A stretch of 64,000 nt of DNA from Pseudocercospora fijiensis CIRAD86 (GCF_000340215.1 NW_006921541.1:1151527-1215526); one strand, 5' to 3'. Shown: positions 47,413 through 59,311, counted from the first letter of the stretch. Notes: a model not told the origin generated them from the sequence alone. A program made the numbers and translations.

Positions 47413-48471
47413 TGTGAGCAGCATCGCCAAAAACGAATGAATGACTAAGGAACGAAATCAAGCAGAGCACGCCGGTGCATGGCAGAAGGGAAGGGACGTT
47501 GCAAAGCAGCGCAAGAGGCTGAGGCGTAGTCTTAAAAGAAGGTAACCAGAGAACCAAGTAAGACCTCTGCCCAGAGGATTTCGTAGAAGTGGTACGTGCG
47601 TATAGTAAGCTTAATGATAACCCTCCTTCGTTCAAGGCCTTGCCATTTTGGAGACTAATTCGCCGAAGCAAAGATCGGCACGTCAACTTCGGCGACTCAG
47701 CGAAGCAAAAGATAGCGAAGAAATTTGCTGCTGTAGCACAAAGAAATGCGCCAACACCGCGTGTCCATGACCATACCATTCGAGATCTGTTTGGGGATTG
47801 ACCACTACGGCGCATCGGATGAAGCGGTTCCATGAATCCGTAGCACCCTTTCGCTGTCGTCGTAGTGTAGTATAATCGTTGACCCCGGAGGGCTTGTGGG
47901 GTCATGATCCATGGACAGGCGGTGCCAAAGTAGGGACAGCAGTGGCGCTCCGCTAGCAGGCTCACGACACAAGCGAAATCAACGTAATCAAGAGGTGATC
48001 GTCGCGGCCGTTGGTCGCGGAATTGGGAGAGCTCGTGCAGCGCCACGGGAGTAGATCTCTGTACCAAACATGCTGTAGGCTGGTTCGCATGGACGGTCCA
48101 TCAACACGAGTAGGACGCGTGGCGAGTTGTGGTTGACATGTGTTGCTTGAGACAATAACATTCTATGCCAAGTGATATAACACAGACAATTGTTGAAGGA
48201 CTAGAAGTCAGGAGGTGAAGTAAGGAAGCAGAGTTCAGTTCGGCCAAAAGACGGGCCTTGGCGTGCGGCTCGGCGGCTCAACCCCTTTGCCAAGGACAAA
48301 CGCTGAATAATCAGGCAAAAGGGTAATCAAGCGGCCTGTCTGTCTTCGCCCGGCATTCAATGCTGGCCGACAAGGAGCGCCGGTGGCCAAACAGGAGTGC
48401 GGATGAGCGGGAATTGGTATGATAATCACTGTCGCCGCCAAAGTAACAGAAGGCCAGTACGGTGCTTCTAC
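47413..48471. other. Peroxidase promoter region and left flank of the transposon
   Basis: 1.06 kb of ordinary base composition with no sign of RIP. It should contain the peroxidase promoter. Minus-strand ORFs overlapping it (253 codons at 47,306-48,067; 85 codons at 48,235-48,492) have no recognisable domain, and the second runs into the transposon's terminal repeat. Confidence 0.5.
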
Positions 48472-48475
48472 ATAA
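48472..48475. repeat. Left copy of target-site duplication (ATAA)
   Basis: The four bases ATAA directly before the left inverted repeat are repeated directly after the right one (61,967-61,970). A four-base match at one site could be chance, but its exact placement at both TIR boundaries supports a real duplication. Confidence 0.7.
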
Positions 48476-48524
48476 TAGACGGATTTCGCCACGCCTTTTG
48501 ATGCCGCTCTAGGTGCCGCTCTAG
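48476..48524 (+). repeat. Left terminal inverted repeat of the transposon
   Basis: 49 bases beginning TAGACGGATTTCGCC, matching the reverse complement of 61,918-61,966 at 48 positions. The one difference, T at 48,510 where the other end has C in a CpA, is a RIP-type change. The inner part consists of 12-bp units (TGCCGCTCTAGG at 48,502 and 48,514). Confidence 0.95.
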
Positions 48525-48763
48525 CCCCTAATATAGACTAGGGCGGCCTAATAAGGAAGTGAACAGTGCGCGTACACGTATTACCTTTAGCTACCGCTCT
48601 AGCGCTGGAGCGGCCGCTCTAGTGCCGGATTAGGTCGCTAAGTAAGTAAATATAGCTTAGTATAATAGAATTAGCCGTAGGTACTAACTTCGGGCTTCTA
48701 GCCTCCTACGCGTCGCGTCGACTATTGCTATAAGATAGATTAGTATATTAGTTGCTAGCAATA

Positions 48764-49420
48764 ATGTCTTACGAGAATAGCTTCTTAAGACCCTCGTTAG
48801 TCGCCTTTACAGCTATTTCCTAGTCTTTAATCCCTATACCGACTCTATAACTACCGAGCGCTATTTAGCCGCCTAGCAATAATATTAACTTTAGCTATTT
48901 CTATAGACCTTTTAATAGCCAGCTTATCTATAATAAGCGTAGTAAACTAGTCGCTCTATCGACTAAGCGACGGACGATAATACCTTAACCTATTACTTAG
49001 TATCTTACTACCCTTCGAGGTAAGATGCCTCTACTAAATACGCCGCAGCCGCTTAACCGTAAGGCGAGTAAATCCGCTCGAAGGAAGGCGAGGTTAGAGG
49101 CTTAGTTAGAAGCCGATTAAGTAGCTATTAGTATAATCGATAAAGAGGCGCTACGAGCGAGTTAGCCTATAGGCTCTGCTAGTCTTACTAACTATTAGAA
49201 GGTCGTACTTAGTAAGGTAGTATTTAAGTATATAACAATGCTTAGTTAGCCTAAAATATAGGATACTATTAGCCTAGTATTCGTAAGAGAGACCGGATTT
49301 ACTTACAGAAGCTTAAAGAAGGTATTTAAGGCAATACTAAAGGTCTATAAAGTATCCGTAGACCCGCGGTACAGGTTAGGATAGCCGAGCGAAGCCGGAG
49401 GCGAGCGGCGGATAACAAGT
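48764..49420 (+). pseudogene. Transposon ORF A, RIP-degraded, unknown function
   Basis: From the ATG at 48,764 a single frame of about 219 codons stays readable if TAG/TAA are taken as mutated Gln or Trp codons. I see no frameshift to about 49,378, where a short GC-rich palindromic insertion begins. The visible protein is basic in the middle (KASKSARRKAR) and ends with FVRETGFTYRSLKKVFKAI. I recognise no domain. It converges on the RepHel gene's 3' end. Confidence 0.5.
49379..49416. repeat. Short copy (38 bp) of a GC-rich palindromic insertion
   Basis: Its reverse complement joins the two ends of the 110-bp unit at 59,175-59,284 (GTTATCCGCCGCTCGCCT and CCGGCTTCGCTCGG) with the middle missing, so it looks like an internally deleted copy. 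It interrupts or truncates ORF A. Confidence 0.7.
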
Positions 49421-49439
49421 CAGCCTTGCTAACAAAGCT

Positions 49440-52400
49440 CGTAGTTAGCAATCTATTAAAGAGAATCATCTATTAGCTATTAACTATGTCCTAATTATTA
49501 TTAGCCTATTTACTATTATCTATTACCTCCTAATCATCTATTACCTCCTAATTATCTATTACCTCCTAATTATCTATTACCTCCTACTTATCGATTATCT
49601 TATTATCTTAGAAGTTAGCCTATCGTATAAGGAGGCAGGTCTAGCCTCGCAAAGTGATTATAACTCTAGTAACAGTTGGAACAACCTCTCTAAGTCGCTA
49701 CCAATCGACCTACTATTCTTTACGAGCGTTAGTAAACCGTAGCGCAAATTCCCTAAAGCTAAGAGTCTCGCTAGGCTAAATAGCGTCGAGTATATTAGTA
49801 TCGTTGTACTAATCTTCTAGGAGACGCTCTAGAAGTAGTAAACTAGATTTAGTAGGGCCCTTAGCATTTAGAAGATTGATTGTCTACCGAGCCTATTACG
49901 CTTTCTTATAGTTAGCATTAACGCGCGCGAACAACTCGGTCGTCTTAGTAGGAGTAGCTGCTAGAGTATATGCTAGATATGTACTAATAGAATGTACTAG
50001 TAGAGGGTCGGATGAAAGAGGAGGGCTTAACTATGCCTAGGGCTATAGAAGTACTATCTATAGTAGCGGAGGAGTATATTACGGATAGAGAGCTTCGAAC
50101 TAGCTAACTAATCCTTATACTAGCTTAGCGTTAATACTGCCCTTAGCGAGGGGATAGCGGAAGTTATAAGCTTCTAGAGGAGCGCGTATACAGCGCTATA
50201 TAAGAGCAGTAATCTTATATAGCAAGCGCGGATTAGCCTAAAGTTAGGCTCGAAGCTACTCTATACGATTAATAGACTATAGATCCTTTAAGTGCTATAA
50301 CATCTCTTACTTCTTACGAGCCTTATCTTAACCTGCCTACTTAGCTCGCTAGGCATCGAGCCTATCGCGCTACTACTTAGTATAAGCAGCTAAGTCAGTT
50401 GTCGAATTGACTAGCTTAGTATTAGGACGTAGTAGCGTAGAAGAAAGAACAAGCCCTTCTAGGAGTAAGCGTTACGGGCGACGACGGACTAGGTCGGCAT
50501 ATCGAGTTACTACTATAGGTAGTACTTTGACTATCTTAAAGCGGTTATAGAAGTTGAAAGGTGCTTCGAATATAACATCGTCTAGACTACGTACCTGCGA
50601 GACGCTAATATAGGTTAAGCCGACAGTAAAGTCCTTCTTAGAGATATCTAGAACGGCTTTGTCTAAAGTTATGCCCTATGCCTTATAGATAGTAATTACG
50701 TATACGATTGTTAAGGGGAACTGCGTGCGTATATACGGACTATTCTAGTTCTGATTGTGTAGCTACTCTCGTCGAACTAGAACGACTAGTACTACGCTAC
50801 GAGGCAACCCTCTGCTACTATCCTCGTTAAATTCCTAGTTAAAGGTTAGCCCGGAGTATTTGTTAAGCTTAACAAGAAGGACGGTAGGCAAGCGCTAAAG
50901 GATGTTATTAGGATCATTATTAGTAGCTTCCTAGACAATGTTAATAACGGTGCCTATACTGCCGTTAACGACACCTCCCTTAGTCTATAGATTCTGCGTA
51001 ACTATAATACGGGCACTAATGCATAATAGCAACCGCGGGTATAGATTGCTACCGTTCTCGTACGATGTCTTAGCTACCTCGGCGCTAACGTGATTAGCCT
51101 TAGCGACCTTAATAGGAGTGTTATTATCTCGTATAGCGTCTTAGTTATAGGCGTTAACTTGCTTCTTATATAGGTAAAGCCGAACAGCGGCCTTAAAGGC
51201 GTCTTGTTCTGCTTAAGGTAGTAATGTCTTTATACGGGAACATAATGTCTCCTAGTGAGATATAGTTATACTAGCTAGAGTATTTCGAAGGCCCTCTAAA
51301 GCATCGCGGAAGGCAATAGATTAGGGATTATTACCCTGCTGTCGATAGATTACGCTTAGCTAGATAGTCTAGTCAAACAGTTAATAAGCCTCGTATCTAG
51401 CAATGTCCTTAGGCATACGGAGGTTAGCAAGCTTTAAGAATAGTAGCTTGCCGCCGACGGGTAGAAGCTAGTTGAAGTCACCTATAATAGTAATATATCT
51501 GCCGCTAAATAGGAGAGTAGCATCGGGTCCTTAGCTCTATAGAGCGGGATAACTAACCTAGCGAAGTCGACGATCGATCTAGTAAAGCATAGTAAGGTCT
51601 ATTATAGACTTCTTATTAATAATAATATACTTAATCTAGCCTATACGATCTTAGAAGTTAGTAAGCGCCTAGCCATCTAGCGGAATATACTCTTTTATCT
51701 TTAAGGGCAACTTAAAGAAGCTATACAAAGTACTGCCTTTAATGCTATTAGTAGCAGCACCCGTAGGTGCTAGTCGGATAATAGGATTCTCTATCTAAAG
51801 ATCCGGATATCTAGCATCCGAGTTGTTAAACTTATCGGTAAGTGCTTCGAGCTTTAATAAGACGGTCTCTATAACGTGTAACTTGCTAATACTAGCTTTC
51901 CCGTCGACGTTAAAGAGGAATGCAGGCGTATTTATATCGTCCGTCTAAGTATACTAATAATCGACAACCTTGTTATACTATAGCTCCTAAGCGTTAGACA
52001 AGCCGTTGATACGCTAATCTAGGTCTATAGGTACACTAATTCTCTATACTTTACGTGCTATAGTTCCTCGCTTGTGCTTCTACTAGTCTTTAACATTATT
52101 AATAGTAATGCCGTATCTGCCGATATAGGTGCTCTAATTATACTCCCTATCGACTTCTCGGTTGCTAAGGTCGTTAAGATCTTCTAGCATCTCTATAGGG
52201 TTGCGACCTAGTAATGCACTAGCGAGTAACTCCGCTTCTAGTCGCTCAACCTCTAGATCGTAGACTTTATCCTTAAATAGGTCTTCTATAGGCTTAGGAA
52301 GATTAGTGCCTATATAGTTATCCGGATGCTTATAAAAGAGCTTATACGCTTCGTAGGCACTAGCCTATATATCGTAGGATATACTCGGATCTTCCTCGTA

Positions 52401-55400
52401 GGTGTATAGTAGGCTAGGATAGTTCGTATCAAACTTGTAGTAAAGGAGGACTTTAGTGCGGCACCAGTCCTCGTATATTCTATCTAGACTATCGGGGATA
52501 GTACTATACTTTAGATACTAATTAATAATACGTGCCTTCGCTCGAGTACGCTTCTTATAGGTATCGAACTCCTACTTAGTAAGAAACTCGAAGAGAGTAA
52601 GGTCTAGGTTAGCGACTAAGTTAGAGTAGTTGAACTTCGCTTTAGGAATAGCATATCGGTTTAGGTACTTTAATAGAGGCGATTGTCCCTAAGTAACTAT
52701 TTGACTAGTTGTTAGATTAAAGCGCTTAACCTTCGACTAATGTTCTAGCTTACGATAATCGAAGTTCTAAACCTTGCGTAAGCCTTAGGCAAGCGGCAGA
52801 TCGAGAAGAAGGTACATCTCTTCTTAAGTAGAGATGTTACGTTCTCTAATTATCTTGTTTAGCATCTTAGCGATAAAAGATACTATAGGTCGGCTCTCGT
52901 TAATTCTCGGTAGCACTTTCTGCCTAAGCTCGATTAATGATTTACTCCGCTTCTCTTGCTTAGTATAGTACTTGCTAAGATAGTCGACGACAGCGCCTTT
53001 GTCTATATAGACAGTAATATCGTTGTTCGCTCCCTATACTATCTAAACGGTACGGTTGTAATTAGTTATACGTGTATTATTGCGTAGACTATTATATATC
53101 TAATGTCAGGGATTCAAAGAACGGGTTACTTCCCTAGTATTAGGATGATTCCTACGTAGGTAGTAGAAACGGCACTAAGTAAGCCTACTGTCCTTGTTCT
53201 TCCGCTAACAGTATTCGTAGCCGCATTTGTAACGCTATATACGATTGAGGTTTATTATAAGATACTATTAAGAGTTAAGAATGTCGCCCTTCTTAGCCTA
53301 GAGGATTGTAGGCTTATTAGGCTTAGGCGTAGTTCGTCGAGGCGTAGGGTTAGTAGCCGTAACATGCTTGCTCCAGAACTTAGCTAGGTCGTTACGATAG
53401 CCCTCGTTGTGTGTTATCGGCGGTAGTAGAAGGATCTTGCTATCGATCTAGTGTTCCTTTAGCTATACTACTCTATAATTGTAAGAACTGCTACGGGCTT
53501 AGAATTCAAACCGATTCTAGTAATTAGTAACGCTAAACTTCTTCGTTATTAACTATATTACGAACGCATAGCGGCGGTAGAAGTAGTACGCTGCAATCGC
53601 CGGGTTCTCGCGGACATTGTCTCTACTAGTCTTAACCCGCTAATGCTCGTTGCCGCTAGATAGAACATTAGGCATATATCGCTAAAGACTCTACTAGTAA
53701 TTGTTAGCTGCACTGTAAGTTAAGAAGAGACGTAGACAACCAATAGCCTTAACGTAGTTCTCTAGCTTATTAGTCTTGCTAACCTAGTACGCGCGAGTAC
53801 CCCGAAGACTGTTACTATATCGAACAATATTCGTAAGTAGACGCCGGGATTCCTCGTTATTCGAAGTTAGAGCCGCTTTAAGCTCCTCGACAGTAATCTC
53901 CTCGTATTAAGGATTCTACTATATAACATAGTCTGCTTTCTTACGTAACTGCTTTCTTATAAGAGTGTTTAAGCTAACGTATCGGAATCGCGGATGTGAC
54001 GCAAATCGGTAGCGGCGAGGTCTAGTGCTATTATCCCACTTAATAAGGTACTTAAGATAGTTATCGTACGACATACCGCGCTAACGAGCCTTAACGAACT
54101 CTCTAGATCCCTATAGGAATAGCGTCGGGAATGCTCTAGACATAAGACGCTCGGTCTTGTTAAACTCATCTAAAGGCACTAGATCGAACGGTAGCATTGT
54201 AAGCTAGGTCTAGTTAGCTGCTGTATCTTCGTCCCTAGACGCATCTATCTAAGAACGCTGCATTCGGCGCTCTATAGCTTCTCGTCGTATACGGTCGTTA
54301 CGCTAGCGTCGCTAATTATCCTACTTATTAAGTAAGTCTTAAATCTACTCTCGCTAGCCTTATAGAATGTGTACTTAGGGAAGAGCCGACTCTTCTAGGT
54401 AGTCGGCAAAGTTGTCTTCGGCATCTTCTTTAATAATAGGGCTAGCGTTATCTTTAGCGTTATCTCTAGCTAAAGCTTGTATTGCGTCTAGAATTGGCGG
54501 AGGTAGTAGAAGCTATACTTTATCGTATTCCTTAACATTTATACGATAAAGAACGGACTCTCCTTCTTAACTATCGGGTAGCTAAGACAGCCGGTCCTAG
54601 TCGATAGTTATGCTAGTATAGTCTAGAGAGTTAGCAATTAAGTGTTTAAGCTATACCTTTACTGCCTATCTGCGGACTTTGAAATCGCGTATAAAGATAC
54701 GTCTAGTAATCTCATCTCCTTAAGTAGGACGGAGGACTACTGTTTTAATGTGTTTAGGCACTAATAGCAACTCCGACCAAACTTTGCTAGTATCGCGTAG
54801 AAAGTTAACTACGTTGTTCTTATACCGCTACTAAGCACCCTTAATTAGCCGCATCTTAACGTAGATATAGACACGGGCGATAAGAATCTCCTTAAGCATA
54901 GTTAGCTCTAGTAGATCCTCGCTATTAGGCCCTATAGGCTATAGACCTAGATCTATTCGATTGTCGCTCGATATAAGGTCCGGGGAAAGATATAGCTTCT
55001 TATTGTCTCGGGTCTTGCGGCAGCGGCGACAGATACCAAATGTTAGAGACTTAGGATTGTTATCTAGCTCTATATTGAACTACCGCTCCTTGCAACCTCG
55101 GCTACGAGTGCTAGTATTATCGATAAGATCTAGATTCTAGCAGTATTCAATCTTCTTATCTTTAAGCTGCTAATAGAAGTCCTATACTAACTAATAATCG
55201 CCGTCGTACAATGCCGCAATATTAAGATCGCCTACTATAGGGTCTGCTATACTAGTATCTAGAAATAGAAGCTCTGTATCCTCGAGAAAGTGTCGCTCTA
55301 TCTCTTGCTATTACTAAAGTTAGGCTTCGTATACGCGACTACCTGTACGGACAGGACGTATACCTGCTGCTTCTTGCTAAGCTTTTATCAAATTATAGCA

Positions 55401-56960
55401 GCTAGCGTAGCATGTCTTAAGCTCCTCTTCTAGTTACTCGGAATTAGCGTTTATAAGGAACTTAAAGCGCTAGCTTTCGTGCTTGTTAGCTATATACTAC
55501 TTTAGTATTGTTAGATCGTCTAGGTTATAGCCTTTAGCGCAGTAATTGCAAGTAGAACAGGCACGGCTCTTAACGCCTAGTACGCGGTAAAGTCGGGTAA
55601 TATAACGAGGCATATTACAAATATCGTAGTAGAAGAATACGCGGTTGTCTAGTATCTCGTCGTCTAGATCGAGACCGCTAGCAATACCTCTACTTAGTAG
55701 GTTGTCGCTTCTAAGAGGATCGGTCGGAAAGTCTCTAGCAGAAGGCATTACGTCCTTTTGCGTACGTTCTATAGCTCTAGCGATAATTGTATCGATGCTT
55801 AGAGTTTAAGACACTTCCTTACTAGCGCGACGTCGTTATCGATACGAGCGAGAGATGTCGGTCTGCGTATAACGTGCTTTAGCGGTTACTAAATCGTCGC
55901 TGCTATATTAACCGCGATACCGAATGTCTCTAGGATTGCCGAAGGATAACGACGACCCCTATGTTAGTCGAGGAGGCGGAGGCGGCATTAAGCAGTCTAG
56001 CGGAGGCTTCTTAACAGGATCTCTAGTACGAGGAATAACTAGAATATTGCTTAATACGGAGGAAGGCGGCGCTAGAGGTATAATATTAGGTATAGAGGAA
56101 GGAGCTAGTAACGACTAAATCTAGATTAGCGTAGATATAGGTCTAGTAGCACCTAGAGTAGGACGACTACGCTTTATAGAAGTATTATCGTTATTATTAC
56201 CCGCTCGCTTTCTCTTACTGCTCTTCTTCGCGGCATTAGCAATGCGATATAAACTGTACTAGCGCAGAGTACGCTTTCCCTTTATAAAGCAGCGAACCTT
56301 CTTCTTCTTGCTATACTTGCCTATATAACGCAGCCAATCTACGCCTTTAATGCTATCGTTATTATACTCGCTATTAGACTCCTCGCCGGCGTCGGGTCGA
56401 TCGGTAGGCGCATCCTTCTTCGATAGACCGCTAGGTAGGTCGCTACTAGGTGCGCCAGCAGCTGCTTCTCCGTACTAGTAACTAAATTGCTAACAGACTT
56501 GCGCTATATATAAGTATGTCGGCGTATTCTGCTAGATAATAGCCTAAATCTCGGCTATTAAATTAATATAACGGCGGGTCTTAGCAGTATATAGGGCAGG
56601 CTTAATAGCCTTCGCAGTATACTACTTAAGATATATAAGTAGGACATACTTAGCAGTATTATAAGCCTCTGTATTATGTTCTACTATTGCGTCGTCTATC
56701 TGCTTCTCGAGGTCGCGAATTATAGGCATAACTTCTTTCTTAAATAGTCGCTCGAGTCGGCGCCTAGTTGTACGGCAAGTATTACGGCGGTAGACTAGTG
56801 CTTAGTCGCGAAAGGTATATAGATCGGCGCTACGCTTAGTATTCTTAGTGTTTAAAGAGAGCGTATAGGAAGTGCTCGAGGCGTCGCAAATAGCGAGCTT
56901 CGACTATAACGCTATCTTGCTATTGTTCGTTAGTTGTCGTATAGATCGCTGCTAATGTCT
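49440..56960 (-). pseudogene. Helitron-type RepHel gene (HUH nuclease plus PIF1 helicase), destroyed by RIP
   Basis: About 2,500 codons in the stretches I translated, read with TAG/TAA as former Gln/Trp codons; both ends are approximate. From the N-terminus: a Pro-rich and charged region (about 56,900-55,800); a Cys cluster (near 55,540); FGICRRCRKTRD (about 55,050), leading into a DUF6570-like region (LTMLKEILIARVYIYVKMR, VVNFLRD; about 54,950-54,650); the Helitron-like N domain (RAFPTLF...GSREFVKAR, YRFASHPRFRY; about 54,160-53,970); the Rep nuclease (NPAIAAYYFYRRYAFV, then the HUH site at 53,475-53,483, now Tyr-Asn-Tyr); and a PIF1 helicase with Walker A near 51,880-51,905, Walker B near 51,601-51,635, IGDFN*LLPVGG near 51,453-51,485 and ITIYKA*GITLDKA near 50,650-50,700. 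It ends after the 18-bp repeats. Intact relatives drive rolling-circle transposition. This copy cannot encode a functional protein; the first part may be a separate gene. Confidence 0.88.
49518..49589 (-). repeat. 18-bp tandem repeat, four copies
   Basis: Units start at 49,518, 49,536, 49,554 and 49,572. On the minus strand, in the RepHel frame, each reads as Asp-Asn/Asp-stop-Glu-Val-Ile, that is DNQEVI if the stop is a RIP-mutated Gln. It appears to be a repeat in the C-terminal tail of the RepHel protein. Confidence 0.8.
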
Positions 56961-57225
56961 AATCTAAGCGAGGTATATTCGGTAGGGAAGGCGATAGAGA
57001 GCCTAAGAATCGGAAGTCGTAATGCGAAGAAGCGAAGTCGCGAAGTCGCGAAGGAGGTCTCTATTTGTAAGCAGTCCCGGCGAAGAGAAAGACTATACCC
57101 GAATAGGAATAGGACACGGCTTCTTATATATAACGGAATTTACGAGAAGCTAGCACGGACTACAAAGAATATAACTTTATTTACAAAGCATTCCCTACTA
57201 ACTACTACTATATACGTACCTTTGT

Positions 57226-57795
57226 AAGCGCTAGCGCTTAGAGGGAGGGGGATAGTCGTTTCTCCTAAACCCTCTCCCTTACCGCGCGGAGTGCTCCTAA
57301 CTTTTGCTAACGTTAGCGCTTAGAGGAAGGGGGATAGTCGTTCCTCCTAAACCCCCTCCCTTACCGCGCGGAGTGCTCCTAACTTTTACTAACGTTAGCG
57401 CTTAGAGGGAGGAGGATAGTCGTTCCTCCTAAACCCCCTCCCTTACCGCGCGGAGTGCTCCTAACTTTTGCTAACGTTAGCGCTTAGAGGGAGGGGGATA
57501 GTCGTTCCTCCTAAACCCCCTCCCTTACTACGCGGAATGCTCCTAACTTTTGCTAACGTTAGCGCTTAGAGGGAGGGGATAAACCCCGTCCCTTACCGCG
57601 TAGAGTGCTCCTTTTACTAACGTTAGCGCTTAGAGGCTAAGGGGATAGTCGTTCCTCCTAAACCCCCTATAGCCTTACCGCTTTAGTACCTATATTGCTT
57701 TGTTAACGTTAGCGCTTAGGGCAGAGGGGAATAGTCGTCGTAGGCTCCTCCTAAATCCCTCGTACCTACCGCGCGGACTGCTCCTACCTTTGCTT
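57226..57795. repeat. Tandem array, seven units of about 82 bp
   Basis: Unit starts (GCGCTTAG) at 57,234, 57,316, 57,398, 57,480, 57,562, 57,626 and 57,712, so mostly 82 bp, with one 64-bp and one 86-bp unit. Each unit carries a G-rich arm (GGGAGGGGG type) facing a C-rich arm (CCCCCTCCC), plus palindromes AACGTT and AGCGCT, so it can form hairpins. It lies just upstream of the RepHel reading frame and between two divergent decayed ORFs, a place where a promoter or replication signal could sit; that is inference. Not a CRISPR array: it has no unique spacers. Confidence 0.9.
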
Positions 57796-58960
57796 CTTAT
57801 AGTACACAGGTCCTAGTCTAACTATTTAGTACAAAGCTTGATATCGTTAAGGTAGTCTTTAGTGTATAAGAGGTTGGAGGAGGTTTTGCTCCTAATATGC
57901 CTAAGGCCGCCGTCGTTATCGTATTAATTACTTTTGTTAGCGTAGTTTGCCGGAAATGTGCTTAATCGACTTAACTCGGTCGACTTCGGTCTAGATCCGA
58001 GATTAACTAATTAACTAAATGATTAAATAGGATAGGTATAAGGCTACTAACTTATTAATTGCGGTAATGTCCCTTCTAGTCGCTAAATTAAACCCTTAAC
58101 TAGCTTCTTGTCTAAATCTTACCTCGCTACCTACCTTTTACGCTTCTAACTGCGCTACTACAACGCTAGCGACGGTAAAGGGATATTAGTATGTAAGAAT
58201 TGCAGCCGTACGTCTAATCACAATACGAGCGCGTCCTTCTACTATAATAGTCGGGCGTAAGAGGTATTGTAGTACTGCCCCCGCTTTAAGTGTATTCGTC
58301 CGAGTTCTTTGCGTCTACTCTAGAACAAACAGACCTAGCCCCCTCTTCTTCTTAGACGCACGCAGATCACATAATCTATCTAAACTAAGCTAGGGTGCCG
58401 AGTCGTAATTTCAGTAGGTTTCTTAAACCGCCGTAAGCCGCGCTAGCCGGGTTCTTAGTTGCCTTCCAAACTAACTATTATAAACAGTAGAGGGGCGTCG
58501 GTACCCTATTTAACCCGATAGTTTCGTTAGCTAATTAACTAGGTTAAGTAGCTATAAATGTTTACTAAAAAACTTAGTTCGTCTAGTTTCTATAAACATA
58601 CTACGGTGTACGCCGAAGAGTAAGCGTAGTAGTTATATTTACTTAGTTGACTTGTAATATGTCTCGAAGGGCTAGGGTATAACGAGATTTAACCCGCTAG
58701 AAAGCCCCGGCTAATTCGCTCTATAGTTTTGCTCTAGCATTGTCCTTTCCTTTTAATCTAACCCTTCCTGTCTCTTTTGGTCTAGTCGCGTACGGTCTTG
58801 CGTACGGTCTTGCTTGCGGTCTTACGCGCGATCTTGCTTAAAGTTTTGCGTAATAATTAGGGCATAATCGTGCGTAAAGTCGGCGCGAGAGGTATACGTG
58901 TATTTAGCGCAAGTAGTATAGTCGGCACGTATGTCGCGTGTGTTAGCTAGTTGCTATTAT
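57796..58960. other. RIP-degraded transposon interior with a Cys-containing fragment
   Basis: AT-rich, RIP-mutated DNA. On the plus strand around 58,160-58,375 a frame reads GILVCKNCSRTSNHN and, after two RIP-type stops, YCPRFKCIRPSS. The CxxC...CxxxxC spacing resembles a zinc-binding domain, but I cannot name it or join it to a longer ORF. The rest is unread. Confidence 0.35.
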
Positions 58961-59174
58961 AGTGCTAGTTGTTAGTAACGTAAAGATCTCTTCGGGCCTA
59001 AGGTTGCGGTTACGTAGGGGGGATATCTTTTCTACTAATAAGAGGGCTAGAATGCTTTTGTATAGGCGCATCTTTGAATTCAACCCCTACGCTAGCAGAC
59101 AGCAATACGCCTTCCACTACGTAGAAGGCCGTACGCTACCTGCCTGCGCAAGAAACCACCTGCTAAGACTGATT

Positions 59175-59284
59175 GTTATCCGCCGCTCGCCTACTGTTTT
59201 TAGACCTCCGTTTCCGTGTCCTCGTCGCAAGCTCCTCGAACACTCTAACTTCGGCCTAAAAACATCCGGCTTCGCTCGGATAAC
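59175..59284. repeat. 110-bp GC-rich palindromic insertion (MITE-like)
   Basis: Begins GTTATCCGCCGCTCGCC and ends GGCTTCGCTCGGATAAC, so the ends are short inverted repeats (GTTATCCG/CGGATAAC). Its composition is ordinary, with CpA and TpG retained, unlike the RIP-mutated DNA around it. A shorter copy in the opposite orientation is at 49,379-49,416. Confidence 0.7.
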
Positions 59285-59311
59285 TAATAGCGCGACCCTA
59301 AGCAAGGTAGT

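Noticed and set aside
47306..48067. 253-codon minus-strand ORF overlapping the peroxidase first exon
   Set aside because: Wrong frame relative to the spliced peroxidase gene, no domain, and it covers the promoter region.
57226..57795. CRISPR-like array
   Set aside because: The whole unit of about 82 bp is repeated, without unique spacers, in a fungal transposon.
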